From Clostridia bacterium (GTDB taxonomy: Bacteria; Bacillota; Clostridia; Christensenellales; CAG-138), in contig QKAN01000144.1 of the NCBI GenBank assembly GCA_003246365.1, positions 1 through 57,894 of the forward strand: a stretch of DNA of 57,894 bases, read 5' to 3'. Within the stretch, counting starts at the first letter, position 1; every line of letters begins with the position of its first letter. Both the position numbers and the translations under genes were made by a program. Shown piece after piece: positions 15,206 through 25,686 of the stretch. The notes below the pieces were generated by a model. That model saw only the letters and a program-made list of their open reading frames with translations. It was not told the DNA's origin and searched no databases.

Positions 15206-15763
15206 TTACAATCCCAGCGATTCGTGCACGTCCCGCATGCCGAGGATGCTTTTTTGGATGACGTCTTCAAGCGTCATGCCGAGCATTTCGCAGCCGCCGC
15301 GGATCACGTCCCGGTTGACGCCGGCGGCAAAGCCTTTGTCCTTAAACTTTTTCTTCACGCTGGATACTTCCATATCCATCACACTGTGGCTCGGGCGCAT
15401 ATATGCCGCCGCGGTGATAAGGCCCGTGAGTTCGTCGATCGTATACAGCACGATCTCCATTTTCTTTTCCGGTTTTACGTCCGAACAGAGACCCCAACCG
15501 TGCGCGAGCACCGCATGGATGACATCTTCGTCAAAACCCGCTTCGGCAAGCAGACGCGGAGCAACCTGAAGATGCTCCTCCGGCCACTGTTCGTAGTCCA
15601 CATCGTGCAAAAGGCCGACGATGCCCCAGTATTCCTCGTCTTCGCCGAGTTCGCGCGCAAAATAGCGCATTACGCCCTCAACCGCATAGGCGTGTTTCAG
15701 CAGAGCTTCGCTTTTCGTATAGGTTTGCAGCGTGTTCAGCGCGTCCTGTCTTGTTTGTTTCAT
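15206..15763 (-). CDS. HD-domain (HDIG-type) metal-dependent phosphohydrolase
   Basis: 185-residue protein. Metal-binding residues of the HD superfamily lie in order: H in LLKHAYAVEG, HD in GLLHDVDYEQWPEEH, H in VIHAVLAHGWG, and D in VLYTIDELTGLI. The small size, the WPEEH insertion and the TIDELTG phrase match the uncharacterised HDIG proteins of Clostridia rather than RelA/SpoT or PgpH. Substrate unknown, probably a phosphorylated nucleotide or small metabolite. Preceded by GAGGCG. It is transcribed away from rpoB. Confidence 0.88.
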   Translation of the reverse strand: MKQTRQDALNTLQTYTKSEALLKHAYAVEGVMRYFARELGEDEEYWGIVGLLHDVDYEQWPEEHLQVAPRLLAEAGFDEDVIHAVLAHGWGLCSDVKPEKKMEIVLYTIDELTGLITAAAYMRPSHSVMDMEVSSVKKKFKDKGFAAGVNRDVIRGGCEMLGMTLEDVIQKSILGMRDVHESLGL

Positions 15764-15904
15764 AATTGTTTTTCGCCTCGCAATTCAAAAAAATATCGTT
15801 CTGTTTCGCGGTGAATTGCCGCGGACAAAGTCGCCATCGAAATGTGACGGCGTAATTTTGTATGCTTGTTGGCCAGACAAATGAGGTCACATGGACATTT
15901 CTCA

Positions 15905-15984
15905 ATATCATATAATAAAAATATAAAAAATGGCAATATATTTTAGAATATTTTCTTGACAGGTGACATTACAGATGATATCAT
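15905..15984 (+). promoter_or_regulatory. rpoB promoter with UP-like A/T tract
   Basis: TTGACA (15956-15961), 17-bp spacer, TATCAT (15979-15984). Directly upstream, 15905-15955 is almost pure A/T, as in an UP element that binds the alpha subunit. This is the only promoter I find for rpoBC. The remaining stretch 15764-15904 shows nothing beyond the HD gene leader. Confidence 0.85.
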
Positions 15985-16020
15985 TCATGATTGACTTATG
16001 ATCGCATAACTGTCGCAGTA

Positions 16021-16083
16021 TGCCCAAAAACGGGGTTTTCGGTGGTATTTTATCACAGAAAACAGGAGTATGGGCAGTTTTTT
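16021..16083 (+). promoter_or_regulatory. Terminator-like element in the rpoB leader (possible attenuator)
   Basis: TGCCCA (16021-16026) can pair with TGGGCA (16071-16076), which is followed by GTTTTTT. Inside is a second hairpin GTGGTA-TTT-TATCAC (16042-16056). The structure lies about 30 nt after the predicted start point and 93 nt before the rpoB start. The outer stem is short (6 bp) and encloses 44 nt, so termination is not certain. Confidence 0.4.
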
Positions 16084-16175
16084 ACCGGTCGTTGCGATTT
16101 TTAGTCCGGCAAGGGTTTTGACGAGAAAATATGCAAAGGTGCGGCTTGCAACCGTACCGGCAAGGGGAGTACGCG

Positions 16176-19100
16176 ATGATGCATGACGTTCAAATGGGCA
16201 GACAGACGCGAAAGAGCTTTTCCAGAATTCGGGAAGTTCTCGACATGCCGGATCTGATCGAGATCCAAAAGAATTCTTACTATCGATTTCTGAGGGAGGA
16301 CCTGAAAGAAGTTTTTGACGATATTTCCCCGATTACCGACTATTCCGGGAAACTGGTTCTGGAATTCGTCGATTATCGCATCGATCTGGATAATCCGAAA
16401 TATTCCATGGAAGAAAGCAAAGAGCGCGACGTAAACTATGCCGCGCCGCTTCGCGTGACCGTCCGCCTGATCAACAAAGAAACGGGCGAGGTCAAGCAAC
16501 AGGAAGTCTTCATGGGCGATTTTCCGCTGATGACGCCGCAGGGCACGTTCATCATCAACGGTGCGGAGCGCGTTATCGTTTCCCAGCTTGTCCGTTCGCC
16601 GGGCGTCTACTTCTCCGAGAGTTTTGACAAAGTCGGCAAACAGCTGTTCTCCGCGCAGGTCATCCCGAACCGCGGCGCATGGCTGGAGTATGAAACCGAC
16701 AGTAACGGCATCCTGTATGTTAAGATTGACCGTCAGCGCAAGGTGCACATCACCGCGCTGGTGCGTGCGCTCGGCTACGGGTCCAATCCGCAGATTCTTG
16801 ATCTGTTTGGCGACGACGAACGTCTTTCCGCAACGCTGCAGAAAGACCCGACGCATTCCGAAGCAGAAGGCCTCATCGAAATCTACAAGCGCCAGCGCCC
16901 CGGCGAGCCGCCGACGGAAGAAAGCGCACGCTCCCTCCTAAATTCGCTGTTTTTCGACAAGCGTTATGATTTGGCGCGCGTCGGACGTTATAAATTCAAT
17001 AAGAAGCTTGCCATTCGCGCGCGTTTACGCAACCATGTGGCAGCGGATGCCATCATTCATCCCGTTACCGGCGAAATCCTCGTGGAAGCGGGGCAGACGA
17101 TTGACCGCTTTGTGGCGGGAGACATTCAGAACGCCGGTATCAACGAAGTATGGCTGCAAGTTGGCGACAACCGCGTAAAGGTTATCGGCAACAACTTTGT
17201 GCGCGCGAGCGACTGGCTGGATTTCGATCCCGCCGAAGCCGGTTTAAACGAAGACGTGCATCTGCCGACGCTCAAGGCAATTCTCGCCGAAGGCGCGGAC
17301 ATGACGCAGGACGAGCTTAAAGCGCTGCTCAAGTCGCGCTATTATGACCTCATTCCGCGGCATATCATTCCAGACGATATGATCTCCTCGGTGTCGTACT
17401 TAATCGGCATGCCTTACGGCGTCGGCCGCACGGACGATATCGACCACCTTGGCAACCGTCGAATCCGCAGCGTCGGCGAACTGCTGCAAAACCAGATCCG
17501 TGTGGGTCTAACCCGTCTCGAACGCGTTGTGCGCGAGCGTATGGGCCTCCAGGATATGGATGTTGCGATGCCTTCCAACCTCATTAACATTCGCCCCGTC
17601 ACCGCGGCGATCAAGGAGTTTTTCGGCTCCTCGCAGCTGAGCCAGTTCATGGATCAGACAAACCCGCTGGCGGAACTTACGCATAAGCGCCGTCTTTCGG
17701 CCCTCGGCCCAGGCGGCCTTAACCGCGAGCGCGCAACGTTCGACGTTCGCGACGTTCACTTCTCGCATTACGGCCGTATGTGCCCCATCGAGACGCCTGA
17801 AGGTCCGAACATCGGCTTGATCAACTCGCTCTCGACCTACGCGCGCATCAACGAGTATGGCTTTATCGAAGCGCCGTATCGCCGCGTGGACGGCAAGAAG
17901 CACATCATCACGGACGAGATCGAATATCTCACCGCGGACGAAGAAGACAATTTCATCGTTGCGCAGGCAAACGAGCCGATCAACGAAGACTTGCACTGGT
18001 TCAAAAAAGAGCGCGTCATCGCGCGTCTGCTTGACCAGATCATCGAAGTGAAAGCATCCGAAGTCGACTACATGGACGTTTCGCCCAAGCAGCTGGTCTC
18101 GGTCGCAACGGCGATGATTCCCTTCCTCGAAAACGACGACGCGAACCGCGCGCTGATGGGTTCCAACATGCAGCGTCAGGCAGTTCCGCTTCTCATTCCC
18201 GAATCGCCGGTTGTTGCAACGGGTATGGAATACAAGGCCGCGCATGACTCCGGCATCGTGCTCATCGCGCAGGAAGAGGGCGTGGTTTCCCACGTTTCCG
18301 CCAAGGCGATTACGATTACGGATAAAATCGGCATCGAACATGTGTATAAACTCACAAAGTTCCAGCGCAGCAACCAGGGCACCTGCCTCAACCAGCGTCC
18401 GATCGTGCGCAAAGGCGAAAACGTGAAGAGAGGCGACGTTATTGCAGACGGCGCATCCACAGAAAACGGCGAAATCGCACTCGGCCGCAACATCCTGATC
18501 GGGTTTATGACCTGGGAGGGTTACAACTACGAAGACGCGGTTCTCATCAGCGAAAAACTGGTCAAGGACGACGTGTTTACTTCCATCCACATCGAAGAAC
18601 ACGAAGTGGAAGCCCGCGACACCAAACTCGGGCCGGAAGAGATTACGCGCGACATTCCGAACATCGGTGAAGACGCGCTTGCTCAGCTCGACGAAAACGG
18701 CATCATCCGTCCCGGCGCCGAAGTGCGCAGCGGCGATATCCTCGTCGGCAAGGTAACCCCGAAGGGCGAAACCGAGCTGACCGCGGAAGAAAGACTGCTT
18801 CGCGCCATCTTCGGCGAAAAAGCGCGCGACGTTAGAGACACCTCCCTGCGTGTTCCGCATGGTGAGGGCGGCATCGTCGTGGATGTGAAAATCTTTACCC
18901 GCGAGCACAAGGACGAACTCAGCCCCGGCGTCAACCAGATGGTACGCGTTTACATTGCACAAAAGCGTAAAATCTCCGTCGGCGACAAGATGGCGGGACG
19001 TCACGGAAACAAGGGTGTTATCTCCCGCATTTTGCCGGAAGAAGACATGCCGTTCCTGCCGGATGGCACACCGCTGCAGATCGTGCTCAACCCGCTCGGC

Positions 19101-19940
19101 GTTCCCTCGCGTATGAACATCGGTCAGGTTCTGGAACTGCATCTTGGCGTGGCCTGTAAAAACCTCGGCATCAAGATCGCGACCCCGGTTTTCGACGGCG
19201 CGACCGAACAGGACATCAAGGAACTGCTCGTCAAAGCCGGACTCGACGAGGACGGCAAAACGACGCTTTACGACGGACGCAGCGGCGAACCCTTCGAAAA
19301 CCGCGTTTCTGTCGGATACATGTATTATCTGAAACTCGCGCACCTTGTCGACGACAAGATCCACGCGCGTTCGACCGGACCTTACTCGCTGGTTACCCAG
19401 CAGCCTCTGGGCGGCAAGGCGCAGTTCGGCGGCCAACGCTTCGGCGAGATGGAAGTCTGGGCACTGGAAGCATATGGCGCGGCTTATACGCTGCAGGAAA
19501 TCCTCACGGTTAAGTCGGACGACGTGGTCGGCCGCGTAAAGACCTACGAGGCAATCGTCAAGGGAGACAACGTGCCGCCGGCCGGCGTACCGGAATCGTT
19601 CAAGGTGCTCATCAAAGAGCTCCAGTCGCTCGCGCTCGATATCAAGGTTCTCTCCGACACACGGGAAGAGATCATGATCGGCGAGGACGACGACGACGAA
19701 ACCATGCCGATCGATGTCAACATTGCGGGTCTGGAAGATACGCCTGCCTTCGTGCCGATTGGCGACGATGAGGACGAGTTGGAAGACTTCGACGAATTCG
19801 ACGAGTTTGAAGACGTTGAAGAAGAGCCGGTCGTCACCGACGAGGAAGAGTCTTCTGAAGAAGGCCTCGACGGACTGAGCGAAGACTTCAGCGAGCTTTC
19901 CGACGCGCTGGACCTCGACATTGACAATGACGTCGAGTAA
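16176..19940 (+). CDS. rpoB: RNA polymerase subunit beta
   Basis: 1254-residue catalytic subunit of RNA polymerase. The start is ATG 16176 (or 16179), set 6-9 nt after AAGGGGAG (16162-16169); it gives the usual [17 protein letters not shown] opening. Landmarks are the rifampicin pocket [29 protein letters not shown] with all resistance positions in their sensitive state, [14 protein letters not shown], and the C-terminal [20 protein letters not shown]. Past the normal end (about residue 1165) comes an unusual tail of about 85 residues, very rich in Asp and Glu. Upstream there is no rplJ-rplL: the gene starts its own transcription unit, unlike the common rplKAJL-rpoBC arrangement. Confidence 0.98.
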   Translation: MMHDVQMGRQTRKSFSRIREVLDMPDLIEIQKNSYYRFLREDLKEVFDDISPITDYSGKLVLEFVDYRIDLDNPKYSMEESKERDVNYAAPLRVTVRLINKETGEVKQQEVFMGDFPLMTPQGTFIINGAERVIVSQLVRSPGVYFSESFDKVGKQLFSAQVIPNRGAWLEYETDSNGILYVKIDRQRKVHITALVRALGYGSNPQILDLFGDDERLSATLQKDPTHSEAEGLIEIYKRQRPGEPPTEESARSLLNSLFFDKRYDLARVGRYKFNKKLAIRARLRNHVAADAIIHPVTGEILVEAGQTIDRFVAGDIQNAGINEVWLQVGDNRVKVIGNNFVRASDWLDFDPAEAGLNEDVHLPTLKAILAEGADMTQDELKALLKSRYYDLIPRHIIPDDMISSVSYLIGMPYGVGRTDDIDHLGNRRIRSVGELLQNQIRVGLTRLERVVRERMGLQDMDVAMPSNLINIRPVTAAIKEFFGSSQLSQFMDQTNPLAELTHKRRLSALGPGGLNRERATFDVRDVHFSHYGRMCPIETPEGPNIGLINSLSTYARINEYGFIEAPYRRVDGKKHIITDEIEYLTADEEDNFIVAQANEPINEDLHWFKKERVIARLLDQIIEVKASEVDYMDVSPKQLVSVATAMIPFLENDDANRALMGSNMQRQAVPLLIPESPVVATGMEYKAAHDSGIVLIAQEEGVVSHVSAKAITITDKIGIEHVYKLTKFQRSNQGTCLNQRPIVRKGENVKRGDVIADGASTENGEIALGRNILIGFMTWEGYNYEDAVLISEKLVKDDVFTSIHIEEHEVEARDTKLGPEEITRDIPNIGEDALAQLDENGIIRPGAEVRSGDILVGKVTPKGETELTAEERLLRAIFGEKARDVRDTSLRVPHGEGGIVVDVKIFTREHKDELSPGVNQMVRVYIAQKRKISVGDKMAGRHGNKGVISRILPEEDMPFLPDGTPLQIVLNPLGVPSRMNIGQVLELHLGVACKNLGIKIATPVFDGATEQDIKELLVKAGLDEDGKTTLYDGRSGEPFENRVSVGYMYYLKLAHLVDDKIHARSTGPYSLVTQQPLGGKAQFGGQRFGEMEVWALEAYGAAYTLQEILTVKSDDVVGRVKTYEAIVKGDNVPPAGVPESFKVLIKELQSLALDIKVLSDTREEIMIGEDDDDETMPIDVNIAGLEDTPAFVPIGDDEDELEDFDEFDEFEDVEEEPVVTDEEESSEEGLDGLSEDFSELSDALDLDIDNDVE

Positions 19941-19962
19941 ACGGCATCCGGAGAGACAAACA

Positions 19963-20010
19963 GTGTTTCAATTGATGAATTTAACCATGAGCGGCAGCAA
20001 GGAGAGATAG
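19963..20010 (+). repeat. Degenerate duplicate of the rpoC start region (16-codon mini-ORF)
   Basis: GTGTTTCAATTGATGAATTT at 19963-19982 matches GTGTTTGAATTGACGAATTT at the rpoC start (20014-20033) in 18 of 20 bases. Both are preceded by a GGAGAGA-type ribosome-binding site. The copies are 51 nt apart and in the same frame; the upstream one ends at TAG 20008-20010, just before the real GTG. Confidence 0.75.
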
Positions 20011-20013
20011 ATT

Positions 20014-23000
20014 GTGTTTGAATTGACGAATTTTGACGCGTTGCAAATCGGGCTCGCATCGCCCGAAAAGATAATGGAATGGTCCCACGGCGAGGTCAAG
20101 AAACCGGAAACGATCAACTACCGCACGCTCAAGCCCGAAAAGGACGGCCTGTTCTGCGAAAGAATCTTCGGGCCGACCAAGGACTGGGAGTGCCACTGCG
20201 GCAGATATAAACGCGGCCGCTATAAAGGCATCGTCTGCGAAAAGTGCGGCGTTGAAGTTACCCGCGCGAAAGTGCGCCGCGAGCGCATGGGCCACATTGA
20301 ACTCGCCGTTCCGGTGAGCCACATTTGGTATTTCAAGGGGATTCCCTGCCGCATGAAGATGCTGCTGGACATGAGCCCCCGTTCACTCGAGCAGGTGCTC
20401 TACTTCGGCGCGTATGTCGTGATCGATCCCGGTCAGACCGCGCTGAACTACAAGCAGATTCTTACCGATAAAGAATATCGCGAGGCGCAGGAGCAGTATG
20501 GCTCCAAGGCGTTCCGTGCCGGTATGGGCGCGGAGGCGATCCGCGAACTGCTCACGCAGCTCGACCTGCCGAAACTCGAAAAAGAACTTCGGGAAGAAAT
20601 CGACAATTCTTCCGGTCAGAAGCGCGCCAACGCGATCAAGCGCCTCGAAGTTATCGAAGCGTTTATCACCAGCGGCAACAAACCGGAATGGATTATCCTG
20701 ACCGTGATTCCGGTCATTCCGCCGGAAATCCGCCCGATGGTTCAGCTCGACGGCGGTCGTTTTGCGACAAGCGATCTCAACGACCTCTACCGCCGCGTGA
20801 TCAACCGAAACAACCGCTTAAAGCGTTTGCTGGAGCTTCGCGCGCCGGATATCATCGTGCGCAACGAAAAGCGCATGTTGCAGGAAGCGGTTGACTCCCT
20901 GATTGACAACGGACGCCGTACGCGCCCCGTCACGGGCCCCGGCAACCGTCCGCTCAAGTCGCTTTCGGACATGCTCCGCGGTAAGCAGGGACGTTTCCGT
21001 CAGAACCTCTTGGGCAAACGTGTTGACTATTCCGGACGTAGCGTTATCGTTGTCGGCCCGGATCTGCAGATGTATCAGTGCGGTCTGCCGAAAGAGATGG
21101 CGCTCGAGCTGTTTAAGCCGTTTGTCATGAAGAAGCTCGTCAAGGGCGGATTTGCGCAAAACGTAAAAGGCGCAAAGCGCATGGTCGAACGCGTTGATCA
21201 GGCCGTTTGGGGCGTGCTCGAGGAGGTCATTAAAGACCACCCCGTTCTCCTGAACCGCGCACCTACGCTGCACCGTCTCGGTATTCAGGCGTTTGAGCCG
21301 ATCCTTGTTGAAGGCCGCGCGCTCAAACTGCATCCGCTCGTCTGCACCGCTTACAACGCGGACTTCGACGGAGACCAGATGGCTGTTCACGTGCCGCTTT
21401 CGGTTGAGGCGCAGGCGGAAGCCCGCTTCCTCATGCTCGCGAGCAACAACATCTTAAAACCGCAGGATGGCCGACCCGTCGTTTCCCCGACGCAGGACAT
21501 GGTCATCGGCTGCTATTATCTGACCATGATCAAGCCCGGTTCCAAGGGCGAAGGCAAGATTTTCCACTCCGAGGACGAGGCTGTTATGGCTTACCAGACC
21601 GGAGAAATCTCGCTGCAGGCGAAGGTAAAAATCCGTCTGGAGCGCGAATGGAACGGCGAAAAACGCAGAAAGATCGTCGATACAACGGTTGGCCGCGTCA
21701 TTTTCAACAACGCCATTCCGCAGGATCTCGGCTATGTCGATCGTTCAACGGAAGATACGCTCTTTACGCTGGAAATCGACAAACTGGTCGCGAAAAAGGA
21801 CCTTGGCAATATCGTGGACAGCTGCTATCGCAAACACGGCCCCACGACCACGTCCGAAGTGCTCGACCGCATCAAGAAGCTCGGTTTTACCTATTCTACG
21901 CGCGGCGGAATTACCGTCGGTTTCCAGGACATTCAGGTTCCTGCCGAGAAGAAGCAGATGATTGCCGACGCGGAAGTGAAGGTCGAACAGATCGACGAGC
22001 TCTTCCGTATGGGTATGCTTTCTAACGGTGAGCGCAGAGAGCGCGTTATCAAAGTTTGGGAGGTTACGACAGACCTCGTCGCCAAACAGTTGATGGCATC
22101 GCTCGACGAGTTCAACCCGATTTACATGATGGCCAACTCCGGCGCCCGTGGTAGCACGGCGCAGATCCGTCAGCTCGCCGGTATGCGCGGTCTGATGGCC
22201 GACCCGAGTGGTCAGATCATCGAGGTTCCGATTCGCGCGAATTTCCGCGAAGGCCTCTCGGTTCTGGAATTCTTCATCTCCTCGCACGGCGCGCGTAAAG
22301 GTCTTGCCGATACCGCGCTTCGTACGGCTGACTCCGGTTACCTTACGCGTCGTCTGGTCGACGTATCGCAGGATGTTATTGTCCGCGAAGAGGATTGCTA
22401 TGCAAACCGTAACGAAGCCGCCAAGGGAATGATGATTTCCGAAATCAAAGACGGCAACAAGCTGATTGAACCGTTGAATGCCCGCATTGTCGGACGTTAT
22501 GCGGTTGAACCGATCATCAACCCCGCAACGGGCGAAGTCATGGTTGAGGCGGACAAGCTGATTTCCTATGAACAAGCGGATGCGATCGAGAAGGTTGGCA
22601 TCAAGAGCGTGAACTGCCGTTCGGTCTTCACCTGCCGTGCCGATCATGGCGTTTGCGCAAAGTGCTACGGCGCGAACCTTGCCACCGGTACGCCGGTTAA
22701 CATCGGCGAGGCAGTCGGCATCATTGCCGCGCAGGCAATCGGCGAACCAGGCACACAGCTGACGATGCGTACGTTCCATACGGGCGGCGTCGCGAGTGCA
22801 GACGATATTACGCAAGGTCTCCCGCGTGTTGAAGAGCTCTTTGAGGCGCGTAAGCCGAAGGGCCTTGCCGTCATCAGCGAGATCAACGGCGTTGTACACA
22901 TTGACGACAGCAAGAAACGCCGCGAGGCGGTTGTTACCAACGAGGACGGAGAAGCCGAGAGCTACCTCATCCCGTTTGGCAGCAAACTCAAGGTCAGCGA

Positions 23001-23529
23001 CGGCGACATGGTTGAGGCGGGCGACGAGCTCACCGAAGGCAGCGTGAACCCGCACGATATCTTGAAAATCAAGGGCGTCAAGGGCGTTCAGGCTTACCTC
23101 TTAAAGGAAGTCCAGAGCGTTTACCGTTTGCAGGGCGTTGAAATCTCCGATAAACATATCGAGGTCATCATCCGCCAGATGCTGCGTAAAGTACAGATCG
23201 AAGAAAACGGCGACAGCACGCTGCTGCCGGGCGAACTGGTCGACATCTTCCGCTTCGAAGAAGAGAACGAGCGCGTCATTCAGACAGAGGGTCGTCCCGC
23301 AATTGCAAAGCGCAAACTGCTGGGCATCACCAAGGCTTCTCTTGCGACGGATTCCTTCCTCTCCGCTGCGTCCTTCCAGGAGACGACGCGCGTGTTGACC
23401 GAAGCCGCCATCAAGGGCAAGATCGATCCGTTGGTCGGCCTCAAAGAAAACGTCATCATCGGCAAGCTGATCCCCGCGGGTATCGGACTGCGTCGTTACC
23501 GCAACGTCGTTGTAACCGACAAGAAATAA
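20014..23529 (+). CDS. rpoC: RNA polymerase subunit beta-prime
   Basis: 1171-residue subunit holding the catalytic Mg2+. GTG start after AAGGAGAGA. The N-terminal zinc knuckle is CHCG...CEKCG (about residues 61-78), the absolutely conserved [17 protein letters not shown] carries the Mg-binding aspartates (about 450), and the second zinc site ([19 protein letters not shown]) and the trigger-loop region near [18 protein letters not shown] follow. Length is at the compact end for Firmicutes, with no large lineage insertion. Separated from rpoB by 73 nt containing the duplicated start described above. Confidence 0.98.
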   Translation: MFELTNFDALQIGLASPEKIMEWSHGEVKKPETINYRTLKPEKDGLFCERIFGPTKDWECHCGRYKRGRYKGIVCEKCGVEVTRAKVRRERMGHIELAVPVSHIWYFKGIPCRMKMLLDMSPRSLEQVLYFGAYVVIDPGQTALNYKQILTDKEYREAQEQYGSKAFRAGMGAEAIRELLTQLDLPKLEKELREEIDNSSGQKRANAIKRLEVIEAFITSGNKPEWIILTVIPVIPPEIRPMVQLDGGRFATSDLNDLYRRVINRNNRLKRLLELRAPDIIVRNEKRMLQEAVDSLIDNGRRTRPVTGPGNRPLKSLSDMLRGKQGRFRQNLLGKRVDYSGRSVIVVGPDLQMYQCGLPKEMALELFKPFVMKKLVKGGFAQNVKGAKRMVERVDQAVWGVLEEVIKDHPVLLNRAPTLHRLGIQAFEPILVEGRALKLHPLVCTAYNADFDGDQMAVHVPLSVEAQAEARFLMLASNNILKPQDGRPVVSPTQDMVIGCYYLTMIKPGSKGEGKIFHSEDEAVMAYQTGEISLQAKVKIRLEREWNGEKRRKIVDTTVGRVIFNNAIPQDLGYVDRSTEDTLFTLEIDKLVAKKDLGNIVDSCYRKHGPTTTSEVLDRIKKLGFTYSTRGGITVGFQDIQVPAEKKQMIADAEVKVEQIDELFRMGMLSNGERRERVIKVWEVTTDLVAKQLMASLDEFNPIYMMANSGARGSTAQIRQLAGMRGLMADPSGQIIEVPIRANFREGLSVLEFFISSHGARKGLADTALRTADSGYLTRRLVDVSQDVIVREEDCYANRNEAAKGMMISEIKDGNKLIEPLNARIVGRYAVEPIINPATGEVMVEADKLISYEQADAIEKVGIKSVNCRSVFTCRADHGVCAKCYGANLATGTPVNIGEAVGIIAAQAIGEPGTQLTMRTFHTGGVASADDITQGLPRVEELFEARKPKGLAVISEINGVVHIDDSKKRREAVVTNEDGEAESYLIPFGSKLKVSDGDMVEAGDELTEGSVNPHDILKIKGVKGVQAYLLKEVQSVYRLQGVEISDKHIEVIIRQMLRKVQIEENGDSTLLPGELVDIFRFEEENERVIQTEGRPAIAKRKLLGITKASLATDSFLSAASFQETTRVLTEAAIKGKIDPLVGLKENVIIGKLIPAGIGLRRYRNVVVTDKK

Positions 23530-23569
23530 GGTCGTTTGACCGAGCTACAGCGAACCGAAAGGAGCCGAG

Positions 23570-24295
23570 ATGGAAAAACTGCCCGTCAATCCGAACTGCG
23601 AACTGTCCGGCACAAAATACTGCGCGATGTTGAATATGCGCGCATGCGCTGCCTGCACCGTTCGGGACAGCGATAACAAAGCCGAAATCAAGAGCGATTT
23701 GGATGTTTACGAATCGCTCCTGCCGGAAGGCGGAGTGACCCGGCTGTTTGAAGAGAAAGACTGCCAGTTCTGCACCACGCCAGTCAAGGGCAAACGCCGC
23801 GGATACGCCATACTCGATATGGCACATCCCGAACCGCGTCGCGTGCAGCGTTGGCTTCTGGGCAAGCGGACGTCCCGCATCGGCACGATGATTCCCATTC
23901 AGATGGGTGTCTGCAAAAAGTGCCGTACGCGGTTCATGTACATAGAATATCTGCCGATGCTTATTCCGGTTGTAATCGGTATCATCGCGCTCTTCGTCTT
24001 TACGATGGACGCGGTGAAAGGGCCGCTCGTGAATATCTCGATGTTTGCGCCGTTTGGCGGCTGGATTCTAAGCGTATTGCTCGGCGCGCTCATCGGAAAA
24101 CTCGTGACCGACGGGTTGGAGCGTTCCTGGAAAAAAGAGATGACGACGGATGTGCTGAAACATCCGGTGATTGCCGAGATGGTTGAAAAAGGCTGGACGC
24201 CGATCACCGCGAAGAGCCGCACAAAGCTTTTGTTCAGCAAAAGCCGCCTCGCAAGAGGCCTCGGAACCGCGGACAGCAACAAACCCGCCGAATAA
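23570..24295 (+). CDS. Membrane protein with cysteine-rich zinc-ribbon-like cytoplasmic part, unknown function
   Basis: 241 residues. The N-terminal third is rich in Cys: C10, C18, the CAAC-type pair in MRACAACTV, then CQFC (about 65-68) and CKKC (about 115-118), giving potential zinc-binding sites. Two hydrophobic segments follow (about residues 126-146 and 157-178), then a basic C-terminal tail (KSRTKLLFSKSRLARG). It stands between rpoC and rpsL, where most Firmicutes carry a ribosomal L7Ae-like gene. It has its own ribosome-binding site (GGAGCC) and sits 40 nt after rpoC, so it is probably co-transcribed with the polymerase genes. I know no function. Confidence 0.8.
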   Translation: MEKLPVNPNCELSGTKYCAMLNMRACAACTVRDSDNKAEIKSDLDVYESLLPEGGVTRLFEEKDCQFCTTPVKGKRRGYAILDMAHPEPRRVQRWLLGKRTSRIGTMIPIQMGVCKKCRTRFMYIEYLPMLIPVVIGIIALFVFTMDAVKGPLVNISMFAPFGGWILSVLLGALIGKLVTDGLERSWKKEMTTDVLKHPVIAEMVEKGWTPITAKSRTKLLFSKSRLARGLGTADSNKPAE

Positions 24296-24360
24296 AATTG
24301 TGCCTGTCATCGGCGCCGGACACCAGATATTGCGGACAACGCAAACTTGTGAGAAAGCGT

Positions 24361-24389
24361 TTGACAAGACGTGCCAATGCTGATAAAAT
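24361..24389 (+). promoter_or_regulatory. Promoter of the rpsL-rpsG-fusA-tuf operon
   Basis: TTGACA (24361-24366), 17-bp spacer, TAAAAT (24384-24389) with TGA just before it (extended -10). The 230-nt leader to rpsL contains a small CCCGAA/TTCGGG hairpin (24482-24498) and no element I can name. Confidence 0.85.
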
Positions 24390-24622
24390 ATTGCGTTGGC
24401 GGTCCCTGTTTTGTCCGCAAAAGCGCGGTTTTATGCCGGATTTTACGGATTTTACGAAAAACAGACAGGGAGTTGACAAACCCCGAACCCGTTTCGGGTA
24501 ACATGCTTTCGGGATACAATTCCGAATGCAGACACGGATACAATGTTCCCTACAGGGGTTGCAGGGAGCGGTAATAGAGATAGATAGTTTAAAAAGAAGA
24601 CGAAAATTAAGGAGATTGATTC

Positions 24623-25003
24623 ATGCCGACCATTAACCAGTTGGTTCGTAAAGGCAGAGAGCAGGTGGAGTACAAATCCACGGCTCCTATTCTGAAGCAG
24701 TGCCCGCAGCGCCGCGGCGTTTGCACGGCGGTCCGTACGATGACCCCGAAAAAGCCGAACTCCGCGCTGCGTAAAATTGCCCGTATCCGTCTGACCGACG
24801 GACTCGAGGGTACCGCATACATCCCCGGCATCGGCCACAACTTGCAGGAGCACTCCGTGGTTTTGATCCGCGGCGGCCGTGTAAAGGACCTTCCGGGTGT
24901 TCGTTACCACATTATCCGCGGCGCGTTGGATACCGCGGGCGTTGCCAATCGCAAGCAGAGCCGCTCGCTCTACGGCGCGAAGAAGCAGCAGAAGAAGAAA
25001 TAA
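24623..25003 (+). CDS. rpsL: 30S ribosomal protein S12
   Basis: 126-residue S12 at the decoding centre. Conserved loops are [17 protein letters not shown], with Lys at the streptomycin-critical position in its wild-type state, and [20 protein letters not shown]. Compared with some homologues the N terminus lacks any extension. Start ATG after AAGGAGATT. First gene of rpsL-rpsG-fusA-tuf. Confidence 0.98.
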   Translation: MPTINQLVRKGREQVEYKSTAPILKQCPQRRGVCTAVRTMTPKKPNSALRKIARIRLTDGLEGTAYIPGIGHNLQEHSVVLIRGGRVKDLPGVRYHIIRGALDTAGVANRKQSRSLYGAKKQQKKK

Positions 25004-25489
<486 letters not shown>

Positions 25490-25597
25490 GCCGGTGTTTC
25501 CGCTCTGCGGAAAATGGCTGAAATACGAAGGAATTGTCCCGGTTTATCCACATGAAAGATGCGTAAACGCGGGAAGCAATTAAGGAATCAACCGCCA

Positions 25598-25639
25598 CGG
25601 GCCTGCGGTTCGGAGCAGTCAATCCGAACCGCAGACCCG
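25598..25639 (+). promoter_or_regulatory. Long stem-loop in the rpsG-fusA spacer
   Basis: CGGGCCTGCGGTTCGGA (25598-25614) pairs with TCCGAACCGCAGACCCG (25623-25639): 16 pairs with one mismatch and an 8-nt loop. No T run follows, so it is not an intrinsic terminator. It could be an RNase III processing site, an mRNA stabiliser or a protein-binding (S7-type) control site. Confidence 0.7.
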
Positions 25640-25686
25640 CGCAATACTGTAAGGAACAAATTCTCGACGAGAAAAGGGAAACGATT

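Noticed and set aside
17508-19436. Very long open frame (over 600 codons) antisense to rpoB
   Set aside because: It is the shadow of the strongly biased rpoB codons; no ribosome-binding site or recognisable protein features, and rpoB itself is certain. The same applies to long antisense frames opposite rpoC (21745-23055) and fusA (26194-27399).
24473-24504. Second TTGACA in the rpsL leader
   Set aside because: The only -10-like sequence (TAACAT) is 20 bp away, and a better promoter lies at 24361-24389.
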